Below, one piece after another: positions 17,002 to 25,487 of a DNA stretch of 64,000 bases. Below the pieces are notes generated by a model that ran no database searches, was not told the DNA's origin, and worked only from the letters and a program-made list of their open reading frames with translations. Origin of the DNA: Microbulbifer hydrolyticus. Its GTDB lineage: Bacteria; Pseudomonadota; Gammaproteobacteria; Pseudomonadales; Cellvibrionaceae. Position 1 is the stretch's first letter. The number at the start of each line of letters is the position of its first letter. The stretch lies in the NCBI RefSeq assembly GCF_009931115.1, contig NZ_CP047491.1, positions 682,001-746,000 on the forward strand. Direction: 5' to 3'. The position numbers and the translations under genes were made by a program.

Positions 17002-17535
17002 TTACCAGCGGCGTACCGGACCGGTGTCGACGTGTACGAAGTTACTTTTCGGGTAGTAACCTACACCGCCGGCCTTCAGGTCCAGTGCTGCCTGACGCAG
17101 TTTGGACAGTGCGACACCCGGCATGCGGATATCCAGTGCCATGCCGCGGGTGTGGTAGCTTCGGCGTGCCACACCTCGGCCCGCTGCGCGGAGCTTGGCG
17201 TTGGTCTTGGGCGAACGATATCCGGAGATGATTTCGACTTCGCCGTTGTAGTTCAGCTTCTCTTTCAACTTGTACACGATGTCGAACAGTTTCGGGTCCA
17301 TACGTGTAACTTCGTTGGCGCGGTGGTCGCGCAGCAGGCGGTTGAATTGCTTCAGGCCGCTGCTCGCGTAGTCGCCGTCCGCCCAGTAGGCGGTACTCAG
17401 GCGCTCACCAGTGTGCAGGTTACGCATTTTAAGGGTGCGCGACTTGCCTACTTTTGCCATTGCGGGGCCGGCTGAAACCGCCGCCGCGGTTGCTGCAGAA
17501 ACTGCCAAAAACCTGCGTCGTGAAAGTTCTTTCAT
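17002..17535 (-). CDS. MepK/YcbK-like peptidoglycan endopeptidase (DUF882, M15 fold), Tat-exported
   Basis: 177-residue exported metallopeptidase of the YcbK family. The N-terminus MKELSRRRFLAVSAATAAAVS carries a twin-arginine motif (SRRRFL) and a hydrophobic core ending near AMA-KV. Zinc ligands of the M15 fold are visible: His128 in SYHTRG, Asp135 in ALDIRM and His168 in FVHVDTG. E. coli YcbK (MepK) cleaves 3-3 crosslinks in peptidoglycan and is encoded next to the L,D-transpeptidase YcbB (LdtD). Here the same neighbour relation holds, with three YcbB-like genes upstream on the same strand. The 490 bp gap upstream suggests its own promoter. Confidence 0.88.
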   Translation of the reverse strand: MKELSRRRFLAVSAATAAAVSAGPAMAKVGKSRTLKMRNLHTGERLSTAYWADGDYASSGLKQFNRLLRDHRANEVTRMDPKLFDIVYKLKEKLNYNGEVEIISGYRSPKTNAKLRAAGRGVARRSYHTRGMALDIRMPGVALSKLRQAALDLKAGGVGYYPKSNFVHVDTGPVRRW

Positions 17536-18028
17536 ACCCTGTTACCGCCTTTGGTTTAGTAGTGAGTGTTGCCGTCATGGGCCTCTAGTCTTCAAGTTGC
17601 TTCCAGTGCCACTCGGTATGGCTGCACTGTACGAAAAATAATCATTGGTTACAAATAGATCGCCTCTCATGACGAATTGATCAAAAAATGAACTGGTGAT
17701 TTTTTTCTAGCAGGCTACGGCAACCGGATTTTTTTTGTCGAGAGGGGCGTGGAAAACCCCGAAAACAGGGTGACAACGCTGTCATTTGTGGAAATTTATT
17801 TTTCTGCGACCGACAGGTACCGTTTTTCCTCTATTTGACCAGCACAGCGGGGACTACCGGGTTTTAGGGCGGGTTTTAGGATGGTTTGGCCCGTGAAAAG
17901 GCCATCTGGAGCAAGGGATATTGCGTTTTTACGGCCAGCCGCCCCCAGTGTGGGAGCGGACAATTTGCTCAGTTTGGCAGGGGAGGGGGGCCTCAGTGGG
18001 CGTTTCTGTACCTATGGAGCGGTTTGGG
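17536..18028. other. Intergenic region upstream of the mepK-like gene
   Basis: A 493 bp stretch without a convincing gene. The part at about 17620-17830 is AT-rich compared with its surroundings, as expected for a promoter region reading leftward into the mepK-like gene. A short direct repeat GGGTTTTAGG occurs twice near 17859-17880. I see no terminator after the transpeptidase gene ending at 18029. Confidence 0.4.
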
Positions 18029-19627
18029 TCAGTTATCCCGGTGGTAGATGTCCGGGCGGAAGTGGACTTTACCCAGGCCATCGACCCAGGCGGTGAAGTA
18101 GGCAATGAATAGTTTGGGCGGGTTAGCCACTTTGATGGTGATGGACTCGTCCCCGGTGGTCGCCTGGGCTACCCGTGTTCTGTCCCAGCCCTGGGGACCG
18201 AGCAGGGCGTAGGCCAGCTCTTCCGGCTGCTGAAGCCGGATACAGCCGTGACTGAAAGCCCTGTGGTGGTGTTCGAACAGGCTTTGGGCCTGGGTGTCGT
18301 GGAGAAAGATGGCCTGCTTGTTGGGCACGATGAACTTTACCCGTCCAAGCGTGTTCCCCGGGCCGGAGATCTGGCGCAGAGTGGCTTTGCCCCTGGCGGC
18401 ACTCTGGATACTTTTGTCGCTAATAGGTGTTGTCGTATTGGTGCCGTACTTTACGACCCGGTAGCCGCGTCTGTGCATGGCCTCGGGGTTATTGCGGGCC
18501 TTGGGTAGCAGGTCGGTCAGCAGGATGCTTCGGGGTACTGTCCAGGTGGGGTTGAATACCACCGACACAACCTTGCTGGTCATGTCCGGGGTTCGCTTAC
18601 TGCTTTTGCCCACCACTGTCTTCATCGACAGGACCACTCGATGCTGTTCGATCAGGTGTAGCCGGAAATCGGGCACGTTCACCAGGATGTAACGTTTGCC
18701 GGGCTTGTCCGGCAGTTTGTCCCAGCGTTTGGCGTTGACTTCCAGCTGGCGTGCCAGATCCACCGGTGGGCGCTCGAGCTCTTTCAGGGTCGCCTTGTCC
18801 GCGACACCGGTGACGGCCATGCCGTGGCGGCGCTGGTATGACTCCACGGCGAGTTGCAGGCCCGCGTCGAAGCGCTCGGGATTGTTGTTGTTGGCAGTGA
18901 CAGGGCCGGGGTGGCCGTTATAGTCGCCGAACATTTGCAGCAGTTTACGCAGCTGTGCGATGCGCGGGCCCTGGTCGCCGGCGCGCAGCGGTTCTCCCGG
19001 GGCGATGGGATGCCACTGGGCCATCATTCTGCGGTAGTGCTCGGCCTGCTTGCGCAGGCTGCTGCCTGCGGTCGCGAAGTCGACCGCGCTGTCCGGGCCG
19101 GTATAGCCCTCGTCCGGGGCTTCCGGGCTCGCTTCCGTCGTGGTTTGCGCAGTTTGTGCTGTGGAGGAGGGTTCCTCATTGGCGGCGGTGTTGCCAGTCA
19201 CCGAGTTCTCGGCCTTCTCCGCTGGTTCGCGCTCGCTCTCCGGATTTTCTTTGCTTCCCGCCTCGGCTACCTCCGTGTCTGCCGGAGGCTCCTCGTTGTT
19301 CTGTTCCCGGTCACTTTCCTGTTTGTCAGCGTTCGCGGTTGCTGATTCTTCCGGCTCTGCTACCGGGTTTTCAGTCGACTCTGCAGGCGTATCTGCCTGC
19401 TCGTCGGATGGCTCGGTTGCGGTTTCGGCGTCGGCAGTACTCTGTGATTCCGCTGGAGCCTGTTGTTCCTGCTCAATCTGTTGCTCGGTCTGCGGTGGCG
19501 CGGCGTCATCGGCTTCGGTGTAGTCCGACAGCGGCAGCAACGCACAGCAGCTGATCGCCACAATCGCATAAAAGTGGTGAGAGCTGGTTCGTTGGCAATC
19601 TTGTTTGGCAATGAATTTACTGCTCAT
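18029..19627 (-). CDS. L,D-transpeptidase (YcbB-type), paralogue 3, with long acidic linker
   Basis: 532-residue exported L,D-transpeptidase. After a short hydrophobic export segment (about 17-34) comes a disordered Glu/Ala/Ser/Pro stretch at about 38-174, with roughly 39 acidic and 5 basic residues. A PG_binding_1 domain follows (about 225-290, LRAGDQGPRIAQLRKLLQMFG), then the YkuD catalytic domain, with Cys462 in FSHGCIRLQQP and the upstream His in IFLHDTQAQSL. The N-terminal scaffold domain of E. coli LdtD is absent. ATG 19627 is preferred to GTG 19639 because GAGGAG abuts the latter. The gene starts about 15 bp after the stop of paralogue 2. Confidence 0.9.
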   Translation of the reverse strand: MSSKFIAKQDCQRTSSHHFYAIVAISCCALLPLSDYTEADDAAPPQTEQQIEQEQQAPAESQSTADAETATEPSDEQADTPAESTENPVAEPEESATANADKQESDREQNNEEPPADTEVAEAGSKENPESEREPAEKAENSVTGNTAANEEPSSTAQTAQTTTEASPEAPDEGYTGPDSAVDFATAGSSLRKQAEHYRRMMAQWHPIAPGEPLRAGDQGPRIAQLRKLLQMFGDYNGHPGPVTANNNNPERFDAGLQLAVESYQRRHGMAVTGVADKATLKELERPPVDLARQLEVNAKRWDKLPDKPGKRYILVNVPDFRLHLIEQHRVVLSMKTVVGKSSKRTPDMTSKVVSVVFNPTWTVPRSILLTDLLPKARNNPEAMHRRGYRVVKYGTNTTTPISDKSIQSAARGKATLRQISGPGNTLGRVKFIVPNKQAIFLHDTQAQSLFEHHHRAFSHGCIRLQQPEELAYALLGPQGWDRTRVAQATTGDESITIKVANPPKLFIAYFTAWVDGLGKVHFRPDIYHRDN

Positions 19628-19642
19628 GGGAACCCCCACTCC

Positions 19643-21040
19643 TCATTCGCCGGCGCTGTCGCTCTGCGGACCATTGCTGGATGTGTCGCTTTTGCTGTCC
19701 GCCGGTTGGTCTCGATCGTAGATGTCCGGGCGGAAATTCAATAATCCTTCTTCATCTACCCAGGCAGTCCAGTAAACGATATGTACGGGAATTGGTTGAT
19801 CCAGGGCGACGGCACGGGTGCGGGTACCGCTGGTGTAGCGCGTGAGTCGCTCGGCATTCCACTTGCCCGGGCGCGACCCCTGGTCGGCGAGTACGATCTC
19901 CGCCAACTCCTGCGGTTTCTCCAGACGGATGCAGCCATGGCTAAAGGCGCGTGTGCTGCGGCTGAATAGTTCTTTCCGCTGCGTATCGTGGAGAAAAATC
20001 GCCTGCTGGTTGGGTATCACAAACTTGAAGCGCCCCAGCGCATTGCCTTCGCCTCCACGCTGTTGCAGGGCCACACTGCCAAGGCGCAGCGCGCGCAGGT
20101 TGCGACCGCTGAAGGCCACGGACTTGCCGCGGTTGTTGACCAGCCGGTAGCCCCCGGCGGCGAGGGTGGCGGTACCTTTCGGTAGCAGCTCGCGTACTGC
20201 AATATTTATCGGAACTGTCCAGGTGGGATTGAACACCACCCTCGTCATTCGGGTGCTCAACTGTGGCGTCGGGTGTTTGGACTTGCCCACCACGACACGC
20301 ATCCGATACTGCTCCCGCTCTCCTTCGATCAGGCGCAGGGTGTAATCCGGGATGTTCACCACAATGTGGCGAGGCCCCAGGTCCTTGGGCATTTTTTCCC
20401 AGCGATCGAGATTTGCTTCCAGTGTGGCGAGGCGGCGCGCTGGCGGGGTGTTCAGTTGTTCGCGGGTGGCGCGGTCGACAATACCATCGGCGCGCAACCC
20501 ATGGCGGCGCTGGAATCGCTCGACTGCATGGCGCACATCGCTGTCGTAGAGCTCAGGAGCGGCCTTGCCTTTGCTGTTTTTTCCATCACCCCGCAATTGT
20601 GTGGTGGTCATGTCGTTGGTCGTGGGCAAATCACCGTATTGCATCAACAGGCTGCGCAGTATTTTGACGCGTGGGTCGCGTACACCCGGAGCCAGAGTCT
20701 GACCTTTTTCGGGAAGTGGTTGCCAGTGATCGCCCTCGCTCAGTGCCCGGTAGCGGGCCAGTTCTTCCCGCATCAGCGCGTACTGGCGACCGTAAGGCGT
20801 AAACGGGCTGTATGAGCCGGACACGGTTGCAAACTCGGATGCATCAGCCTGACCCACTGTGACGGCAGAGGATCCGGTGTTTTTGAGTTGCTGTTCAGAT
20901 TGAGGCGTGGCGGCCCGTGGATTGGCTGCGGTTCGCGCAGCCGTGTCGAATGACGCCGCCTCGGGCGACACCAGTTCAAGCGAGATCGAGAGCACTACCG
21001 CAGCGCTCAGATTTGATTGAATACCCGGTCTGTTACCCAT
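19643..21040 (-). CDS. L,D-transpeptidase (YcbB-type), paralogue 2
   Basis: 465-residue exported L,D-transpeptidase that forms 3-3 crosslinks between meso-diaminopimelate residues and is probably resistant to most penicillins. It has a signal segment at 10-28, a short neutral linker, a PG_binding_1 domain (YGDL through AVERFQRRHGLRADGIVDRATREQL), and the YkuD domain with Cys370 in FSHGCIRLEKPQEL and the preceding FLHDTQRKEL. ATG 21040 has AGGGG at good spacing; a longer frame to 21085 lacks this. The tail after FRPDIYDRDQ is hydrophilic. It lies between paralogues 1 and 3 on the same strand and is nearly continuous with paralogue 3. Confidence 0.9.
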   Translation of the reverse strand: MGNRPGIQSNLSAAVVLSISLELVSPEAASFDTAARTAANPRAATPQSEQQLKNTGSSAVTVGQADASEFATVSGSYSPFTPYGRQYALMREELARYRALSEGDHWQPLPEKGQTLAPGVRDPRVKILRSLLMQYGDLPTTNDMTTTQLRGDGKNSKGKAAPELYDSDVRHAVERFQRRHGLRADGIVDRATREQLNTPPARRLATLEANLDRWEKMPKDLGPRHIVVNIPDYTLRLIEGEREQYRMRVVVGKSKHPTPQLSTRMTRVVFNPTWTVPINIAVRELLPKGTATLAAGGYRLVNNRGKSVAFSGRNLRALRLGSVALQQRGGEGNALGRFKFVIPNQQAIFLHDTQRKELFSRSTRAFSHGCIRLEKPQELAEIVLADQGSRPGKWNAERLTRYTSGTRTRAVALDQPIPVHIVYWTAWVDEEGLLNFRPDIYDRDQPADSKSDTSSNGPQSDSAGE

Positions 21041-21243
21041 CTGTGACCCCTGAAGAAATCTCGGTCGGCCGAGTGGCCCCAACAAATGCCGGATTGGTCC
21101 ACATCAGGCGGCCTGAACCGGAAGATTCCGAGGTATTGGCGCGCGGTGGACGAACCCTGTGCCTCTAATTGGTAACTTGTGACCGGATTGGCGCCAAATA
21201 AGATTGGGGTATGCGCAGGGGGGGATTCGAGCGGATTCGGAAT

Positions 21244-21274
21244 AACTACCGGGTGGATCTTCCACCCGGTAGTT
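21244..21274. other. Perfect 14 bp inverted repeat in the L,D-transpeptidase cluster
   Basis: Arms AACTACCGGGTGGA (21244-21257) and TCCACCCGGTAGTT (21261-21274) with a TCT loop. It lies 60 bp downstream of the paralogue 1 stop and about 200 bp upstream of the paralogue 2 start. No T-run follows on either strand, so it is either a weak terminator, an mRNA 3' end stabiliser or a protein-binding palindrome. Confidence 0.7.
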
Positions 21275-21333
21275 CTAGTGGGCAGTGAGAGAAAGGGTTA
21301 AAAAGACACTTACAGTGGTTGGGTTGGACCTGC

Positions 21334-23280
21334 TCAGTTGAACTGGTTCACCGCCAGACCGTCTTTGCCATAGATGTCGGGACGGAAGTGCATCCGGCCC
21401 TGTCCATCGACCCAGGCGGTCCAGTAGGTGAGATAGACCTTCACGTTCTGGCTCATGCGGACCTCGGTGGTTTCATCGCCGGTGGTCAGCTGTTCGATAC
21501 GGTAGCGGCTCCAGTCACCGGGCTCGTCGCGCAGCAGCACCTCTGCCAGCTGGCGCGGCTTCGCCAGGCGCACACAGCCGTGGCTGTAGTCGCGGTCGGT
21601 AAGCCCGAACAGGCTCTTGGCGCGGGTATCGTGCAGGTAAATGTCATCCGAGTTGGGGATTTCGAACTTCACCCGACCGAGGATATTTTTCTCACCACCT
21701 TTCTGGCGCATCAGGAAGCCACCGGCGGCAGCACGCCCCAGGTTCTGGGAGGTCAGTGGCAGGTAGTCACCGCTGCCGTTGACTACCCGGTATCCCATAT
21801 TTTCCATGCCGTGCGGATTGGCGCGGGCCTTGGGCAGGATTTCGTTGACCAGAATACTGCGCGGCACCGTCCATGTCGGGTTGAACACCACACGCGCCAC
21901 GCGAGTGCTGATTTCCGGGGTCTGGTGAACCTTCTTGCCCACCACCACATTCATCGACAGCTTGATCCGGTCCTGCTCCACGTATTCGAGGGAGTACCCG
22001 GGGATATTGACCTGGATAAAGCGGTCTCCCAGGCTGGCGGGCAGTTTTTCCCGGCGGCGGATATTGGCCTCGATGATGTGCGCGCGTGCGGTGGGTGAGA
22101 TGTTCAGGCGCTCACGGGTCTGTTTGCCGACGATGCCGTCGGGTTTCAGCCCGTGGCGGACTTGGAAGCGCACCACGGCTTCGTGCAGGCGCTGGTCGAA
22201 CTTCTTGTTGTTGAGGTCCCCATAGCCGTAGTAATCCCCGTACACCGCGAGCATATTGCGCAAGTGAACCACATTGTTGTGTTTTGCGCCGAGGGTCATT
22301 GCCGGCCCGGCCGGCAGCGGGCGCCAGCGGCCTGAGGCTGCCATATCACGGTAGCGCGCCAGCTGCTCACGCAGGGCCTGGGCATCACCGCCATACGGGG
22401 TGTTCTCCTCGATGAACATACCCTCGCCATGGCTCGGCGCCAGCCCGGAGCCCTCTCCCTGAAGGCTGCGGAAGCGCGGCATGACACGCGGGTAGGTCTG
22501 CGGATAGCTGCGTGTGGAGTAGCGCGCAGAGTGGCTGGTGCCATAGCGCTGGCCACTGCTGTAAGCGTTATTCCTACGCTGCGTGTAGTAGCGCGAGCGA
22601 TCGACCGCCTGGACGCGCTGATTGTCGCGGTTGTAACCCCGGAAGTACTGGCGGCCACTGTCGTTTGCCGCATACGTGCGTGCCTCCGAAACATGGCTGC
22701 GGGTACTGGCCATCTGGAAGCCGCCCTCGGTCAGGTTGACCGGGGTGATGTCCTTGCGGCGCAGGCGTGGCTGATGCTTGGGGGCACTCGGATTCAGTTT
22801 GTCCAGCTGGGTGTCCTGGGCGTAAGAAATGAATGCATCGGTCAGCAGCACGTCGAGCACCGCCGCCATCTGCAGGCGCTGGGGCGTGTCGCGCAGGGTG
22901 CGGTCAAAGTAGCCCAGGTGATAGCGGTAATCCACCATGCTGCTCGGGTTGCCGGAGCTGGACGCAGTGAGCTGCTTGAGAAGGTCGTTGGCGGTATCGC
23001 TCAGGCTGTAGTTATCGAACCAGAGCAGCCGGTAGTCGGTGCGGCGGTAGATGCGGCGCACAGCCACCGGGTTGAAAATCGGGTCCTGGGCGGGCCAGGC
23101 GTCTGGGTTGTCCTCGAGCCAGTTCACCAAATGGGGGCGCACGGCGTTCTCCGGCAATACCGGCACCGTTTTCTGATTGGCAGTGAATGCGTAGTAGAGG
23201 GCGAACACACAAAGGCTGCCGAGAAAGATCAACGGCAGCGGCGACTTGCGTTTGCGACGCTCTGGAATGAAATATGACAT
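21334..23280 (-). CDS. L,D-transpeptidase (YcbB/LdtD-type), paralogue 1, full-length with Arg/Tyr-rich linker
   Basis: 648-residue protein, the only one of the three tandem paralogues with an N-terminal scaffold region like E. coli LdtD (about 40-165). A basic N-terminus and one membrane helix (about 13-33) anchor it in the inner membrane. Residues about 191-272 form a disordered Arg/Tyr/Ser/Gln-rich stretch with about 16 Arg and 4 acidic residues. PG_binding_1 spans about 330-395. The YkuD domain has the catalytic Cys569 in YSHGCVRLAKPRQLAEVLL and the LHDTRAKSLFG loop. It is first in the cluster, with about 410 bp of upstream sequence. Confidence 0.93.
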   Translation of the reverse strand: MSYFIPERRKRKSPLPLIFLGSLCVFALYYAFTANQKTVPVLPENAVRPHLVNWLEDNPDAWPAQDPIFNPVAVRRIYRRTDYRLLWFDNYSLSDTANDLLKQLTASSSGNPSSMVDYRYHLGYFDRTLRDTPQRLQMAAVLDVLLTDAFISYAQDTQLDKLNPSAPKHQPRLRRKDITPVNLTEGGFQMASTRSHVSEARTYAANDSGRQYFRGYNRDNQRVQAVDRSRYYTQRRNNAYSSGQRYGTSHSARYSTRSYPQTYPRVMPRFRSLQGEGSGLAPSHGEGMFIEENTPYGGDAQALREQLARYRDMAASGRWRPLPAGPAMTLGAKHNNVVHLRNMLAVYGDYYGYGDLNNKKFDQRLHEAVVRFQVRHGLKPDGIVGKQTRERLNISPTARAHIIEANIRRREKLPASLGDRFIQVNIPGYSLEYVEQDRIKLSMNVVVGKKVHQTPEISTRVARVVFNPTWTVPRSILVNEILPKARANPHGMENMGYRVVNGSGDYLPLTSQNLGRAAAGGFLMRQKGGEKNILGRVKFEIPNSDDIYLHDTRAKSLFGLTDRDYSHGCVRLAKPRQLAEVLLRDEPGDWSRYRIEQLTTGDETTEVRMSQNVKVYLTYWTAWVDGQGRMHFRPDIYGKDGLAVNQFN

Positions 23281-23690
23281 GGTACCTCAGCGATACTGCA
23301 GGGCGCCGGTTTACAGTGCGGAAGCCGGGTGCCCGATCGTTCATACCTTCCCAACCTTCGGCGTGCCTGATCCTGAGTAATCGACAGAGCGAATCCATCG
23401 ACGGCGCACCTTAGTCGAGCATCCCGCGCGACCTTCCTTTTATTTAGGTGGAGTTGAAGCGCGTTTAGCGCGTATCTCAACATCCCCCTGCCTGTGAAAT
23501 TAAGTATGGCAACAAATGCGAAATTTGCTTGGCGCAAACTTCATTTCACCTTACGAAAGTGAAGGTGCGGGAGAGGGATAGCAGGGGACCTGTGGAACGC
23601 CGCTCGGGCTCCGGCGAGAACCTGGTGCCAAACGGGCGGGTAATATTGAAATAATGTGGCTGGCTGGGTCGTCCATACCGGGTTCGATAC
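23281..23690. promoter_or_regulatory. Upstream region of the L,D-transpeptidase cluster
   Basis: A 410 bp stretch between the stop of the NRDE gene and the start of transpeptidase paralogue 1, both on the minus strand. It should hold the cluster promoter. Visible features are the short inverted repeat CGCGTTTAGCGCG near 23460 and an AT-richer patch around 23490-23560. I find no stable terminator after the NRDE gene and no reliable coding frame. Confidence 0.4.
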
Positions 23691-24515
23691 TCAGCGGCCC
23701 GGATAGCGAAAGTGACGCGGGCTGCCGCTGACTGTACCGTCAATATAGGTCTGCTCCCACAGCTGAACCTCGCCGCAGTGGTCCACGGCCACCAGCGTAC
23801 TGGCTCGGGTTCCATAGCCGCCGCGCATGGCACGGTGATTTTCCGCACTGATATCCTCGGCGTGAATACGTACGAAGATGGGCGAAAGCGCCGACTCCAT
23901 CGGCAGTCCCACGCCGGTGTCCGGAAGCTGCGATTCCTGTGCACGCGTGTCATCGGCGAGAAGGGTCAGCGCGGGGGCGATGAAGTTTTCCGGGTCCAGC
24001 TGGTCGGGCAGGTTGGCAATGAGTCCCGCCAGTGACCGGCAGCCCCGCTTCACCTTGGGCCAGGGCGCGTCGGGCGCTCCGTTGGAAATGCCATGTACGC
24101 CCGGCGCCATGGCAAACGGGGCGTGGCGGTTGCCCGCGCACACCAGCTCCCTGTCCGCGCGCGGGTCGAACAGCAATGCGTTGAACCCCCGGTATCTCGC
24201 TCCTGGCAGTCCCGCTGCGTAGGTTTGCGGTGATTGGGTGCTGCGGAGAAAGTTCGCGGGAATTTCACCCCGTGACAGCACTTGTTGCGGCTCCGGCACG
24301 CCCGGTTCGCGGATATTGGTCACCGCCGCCACGCGCCCGCCCGGTGCAATTCCGAGCCAGGTGCCCCCCGCCTCCAGGTCGCGGCCCGCGACCATTTCGC
24401 TGTCTTCCCACGGGTGTGCCGGTGCCGCAGGGCGGCGGTAAAACTCATCCCGGTTGGCGAGTAACAGCAGCGGGTAGTGGGGGTGTTGGCGGTAGGCGAT
24501 CAAAAGCAGGCACAT
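23691..24515 (-). CDS. NRDE-domain protein (TANGO2 family)
   Basis: 274-residue protein of the NRDE family. The defining motif is at the N-terminus: MCLLLIAYRQHPHYPLLLLANRDEFYRRP, with Cys2 in the position of an N-terminal-nucleophile hydrolase. Further family features are GGTWLGI, VTNIREP and GISNGAPDAPWPKV. The eukaryotic homologue TANGO2 has been linked to haem handling and Golgi organisation, and bacterial members lack a settled role. ATG 24515 places the Cys right after the initiator Met, which fits the family; a longer frame to 24527 would not. It is divergent from lgt, with starts 67 bp apart. Confidence 0.88.
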   Translation of the reverse strand: MCLLLIAYRQHPHYPLLLLANRDEFYRRPAAPAHPWEDSEMVAGRDLEAGGTWLGIAPGGRVAAVTNIREPGVPEPQQVLSRGEIPANFLRSTQSPQTYAAGLPGARYRGFNALLFDPRADRELVCAGNRHAPFAMAPGVHGISNGAPDAPWPKVKRGCRSLAGLIANLPDQLDPENFIAPALTLLADDTRAQESQLPDTGVGLPMESALSPIFVRIHAEDISAENHRAMRGGYGTRASTLVAVDHCGEVQLWEQTYIDGTVSGSPRHFRYPGR

Positions 24516-24582
24516 GGCATCTCGCAATAGTCATTTCCTCAATGCCATAATAACGCCCACTTTGAATAACCGCGGTTCGAGC

Positions 24583-25446
24583 ATGCTGACTTACCCCGAG
24601 ATTGATCCCGTTGCGGTGGCCATCGGGCCCCTCAAGATCCACTGGTATGGCCTGATGTACCTGGCCGGATTTGCCGCTGCCTGGTGGCTCGCCATGCGCA
24701 GGGCGCAGAAACCCTGGTCGCCGGTGATCAAGTCTGAAGTTGAGGATCTGATCCTGTTCTGCGCCATCGGTGTGGTGGCTGGCGGCCGCGTCGGTTACAT
24801 GTTCTTCTATAACTTCAATGAGCTGGTGGCCCACCCTCTCAGCCTGTTCAAGGTCTGGGAAGGGGGCATGAGCTTCCATGGTGGCCTGGTCGGCGTGATG
24901 CTGGCGGCAACAATTTATGCCCGCAAGATCGGCACCACCTTTCCCGCATTGATCGACTTTGTCGCGCCGCTGGTGCCTATCGGCCTCGGCCTCGGCCGTA
25001 TTGGCAACTTTATCGGGCAGGAGTTGTGGGGGCGCGAGACCGATGTGCCCTGGGGGATGGTTTTCCCGCGTGACCCGGAACTGCTGGTTCGCCACCCATC
25101 GCAGCTGTACCAGGCGTTTCTGGAAGGACTGGTGTTGTTTGTGGTTTTGTGGATTTTCTCCAGCAAGCCGCGCCCGCGTCTGGCCGTCGGGGGGATGTTT
25201 GTCCTTCTATACGGGATCTTCCGCTTCCTGGTGGAGTTCGTGCGCCAGCCGGACGTCGGCATCGAGGTGATGTTTGGCTGGATGACGCGTGGCCAGTTGC
25301 TGTGTCTGCCGATGATCGCCGCCGGTATCATTCTGCTCGTATGGAGCTACCGCACGCAGCCCATGCCGCAGGGGCGCGGCCAGCGGGAGGCGGAAAAGCG
25401 CACTTCCAAGGGTGGCGCCGGTGCTGCCAAGAGTGAAGCCAAGTAA
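24583..25446 (+). CDS. lgt: Phosphatidylglycerol-prolipoprotein diacylglyceryl transferase
   Basis: Inner-membrane enzyme that transfers diacylglycerol to the lipobox cysteine of prolipoproteins, the first step of lipoprotein maturation. 287 residues with about seven membrane segments. Family motifs are IHWYGLMYLAGF at the start, MSFHGGLVGVMLA, the Lgt signature GRIGNFIGQELWGRETDVPWGMVFP, and HPSQLYQAFLEGL. ATG 24583 gives the standard MLTYPEIDPVAVAIGPL start. The C-terminal 25 residues are a hydrophilic tail beyond the last helix. It begins an lgt-thyA-folA operon, with thyA 41 bp downstream. Confidence 0.96.
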   Translation: MLTYPEIDPVAVAIGPLKIHWYGLMYLAGFAAAWWLAMRRAQKPWSPVIKSEVEDLILFCAIGVVAGGRVGYMFFYNFNELVAHPLSLFKVWEGGMSFHGGLVGVMLAATIYARKIGTTFPALIDFVAPLVPIGLGLGRIGNFIGQELWGRETDVPWGMVFPRDPELLVRHPSQLYQAFLEGLVLFVVLWIFSSKPRPRLAVGGMFVLLYGIFRFLVEFVRQPDVGIEVMFGWMTRGQLLCLPMIAAGIILLVWSYRTQPMPQGRGQREAEKRTSKGGAGAAKSEAK

Positions 25447-25487
25447 CGCTGTTCACAGCAAACCTATTTAGAAGCCAAGAGATATAA

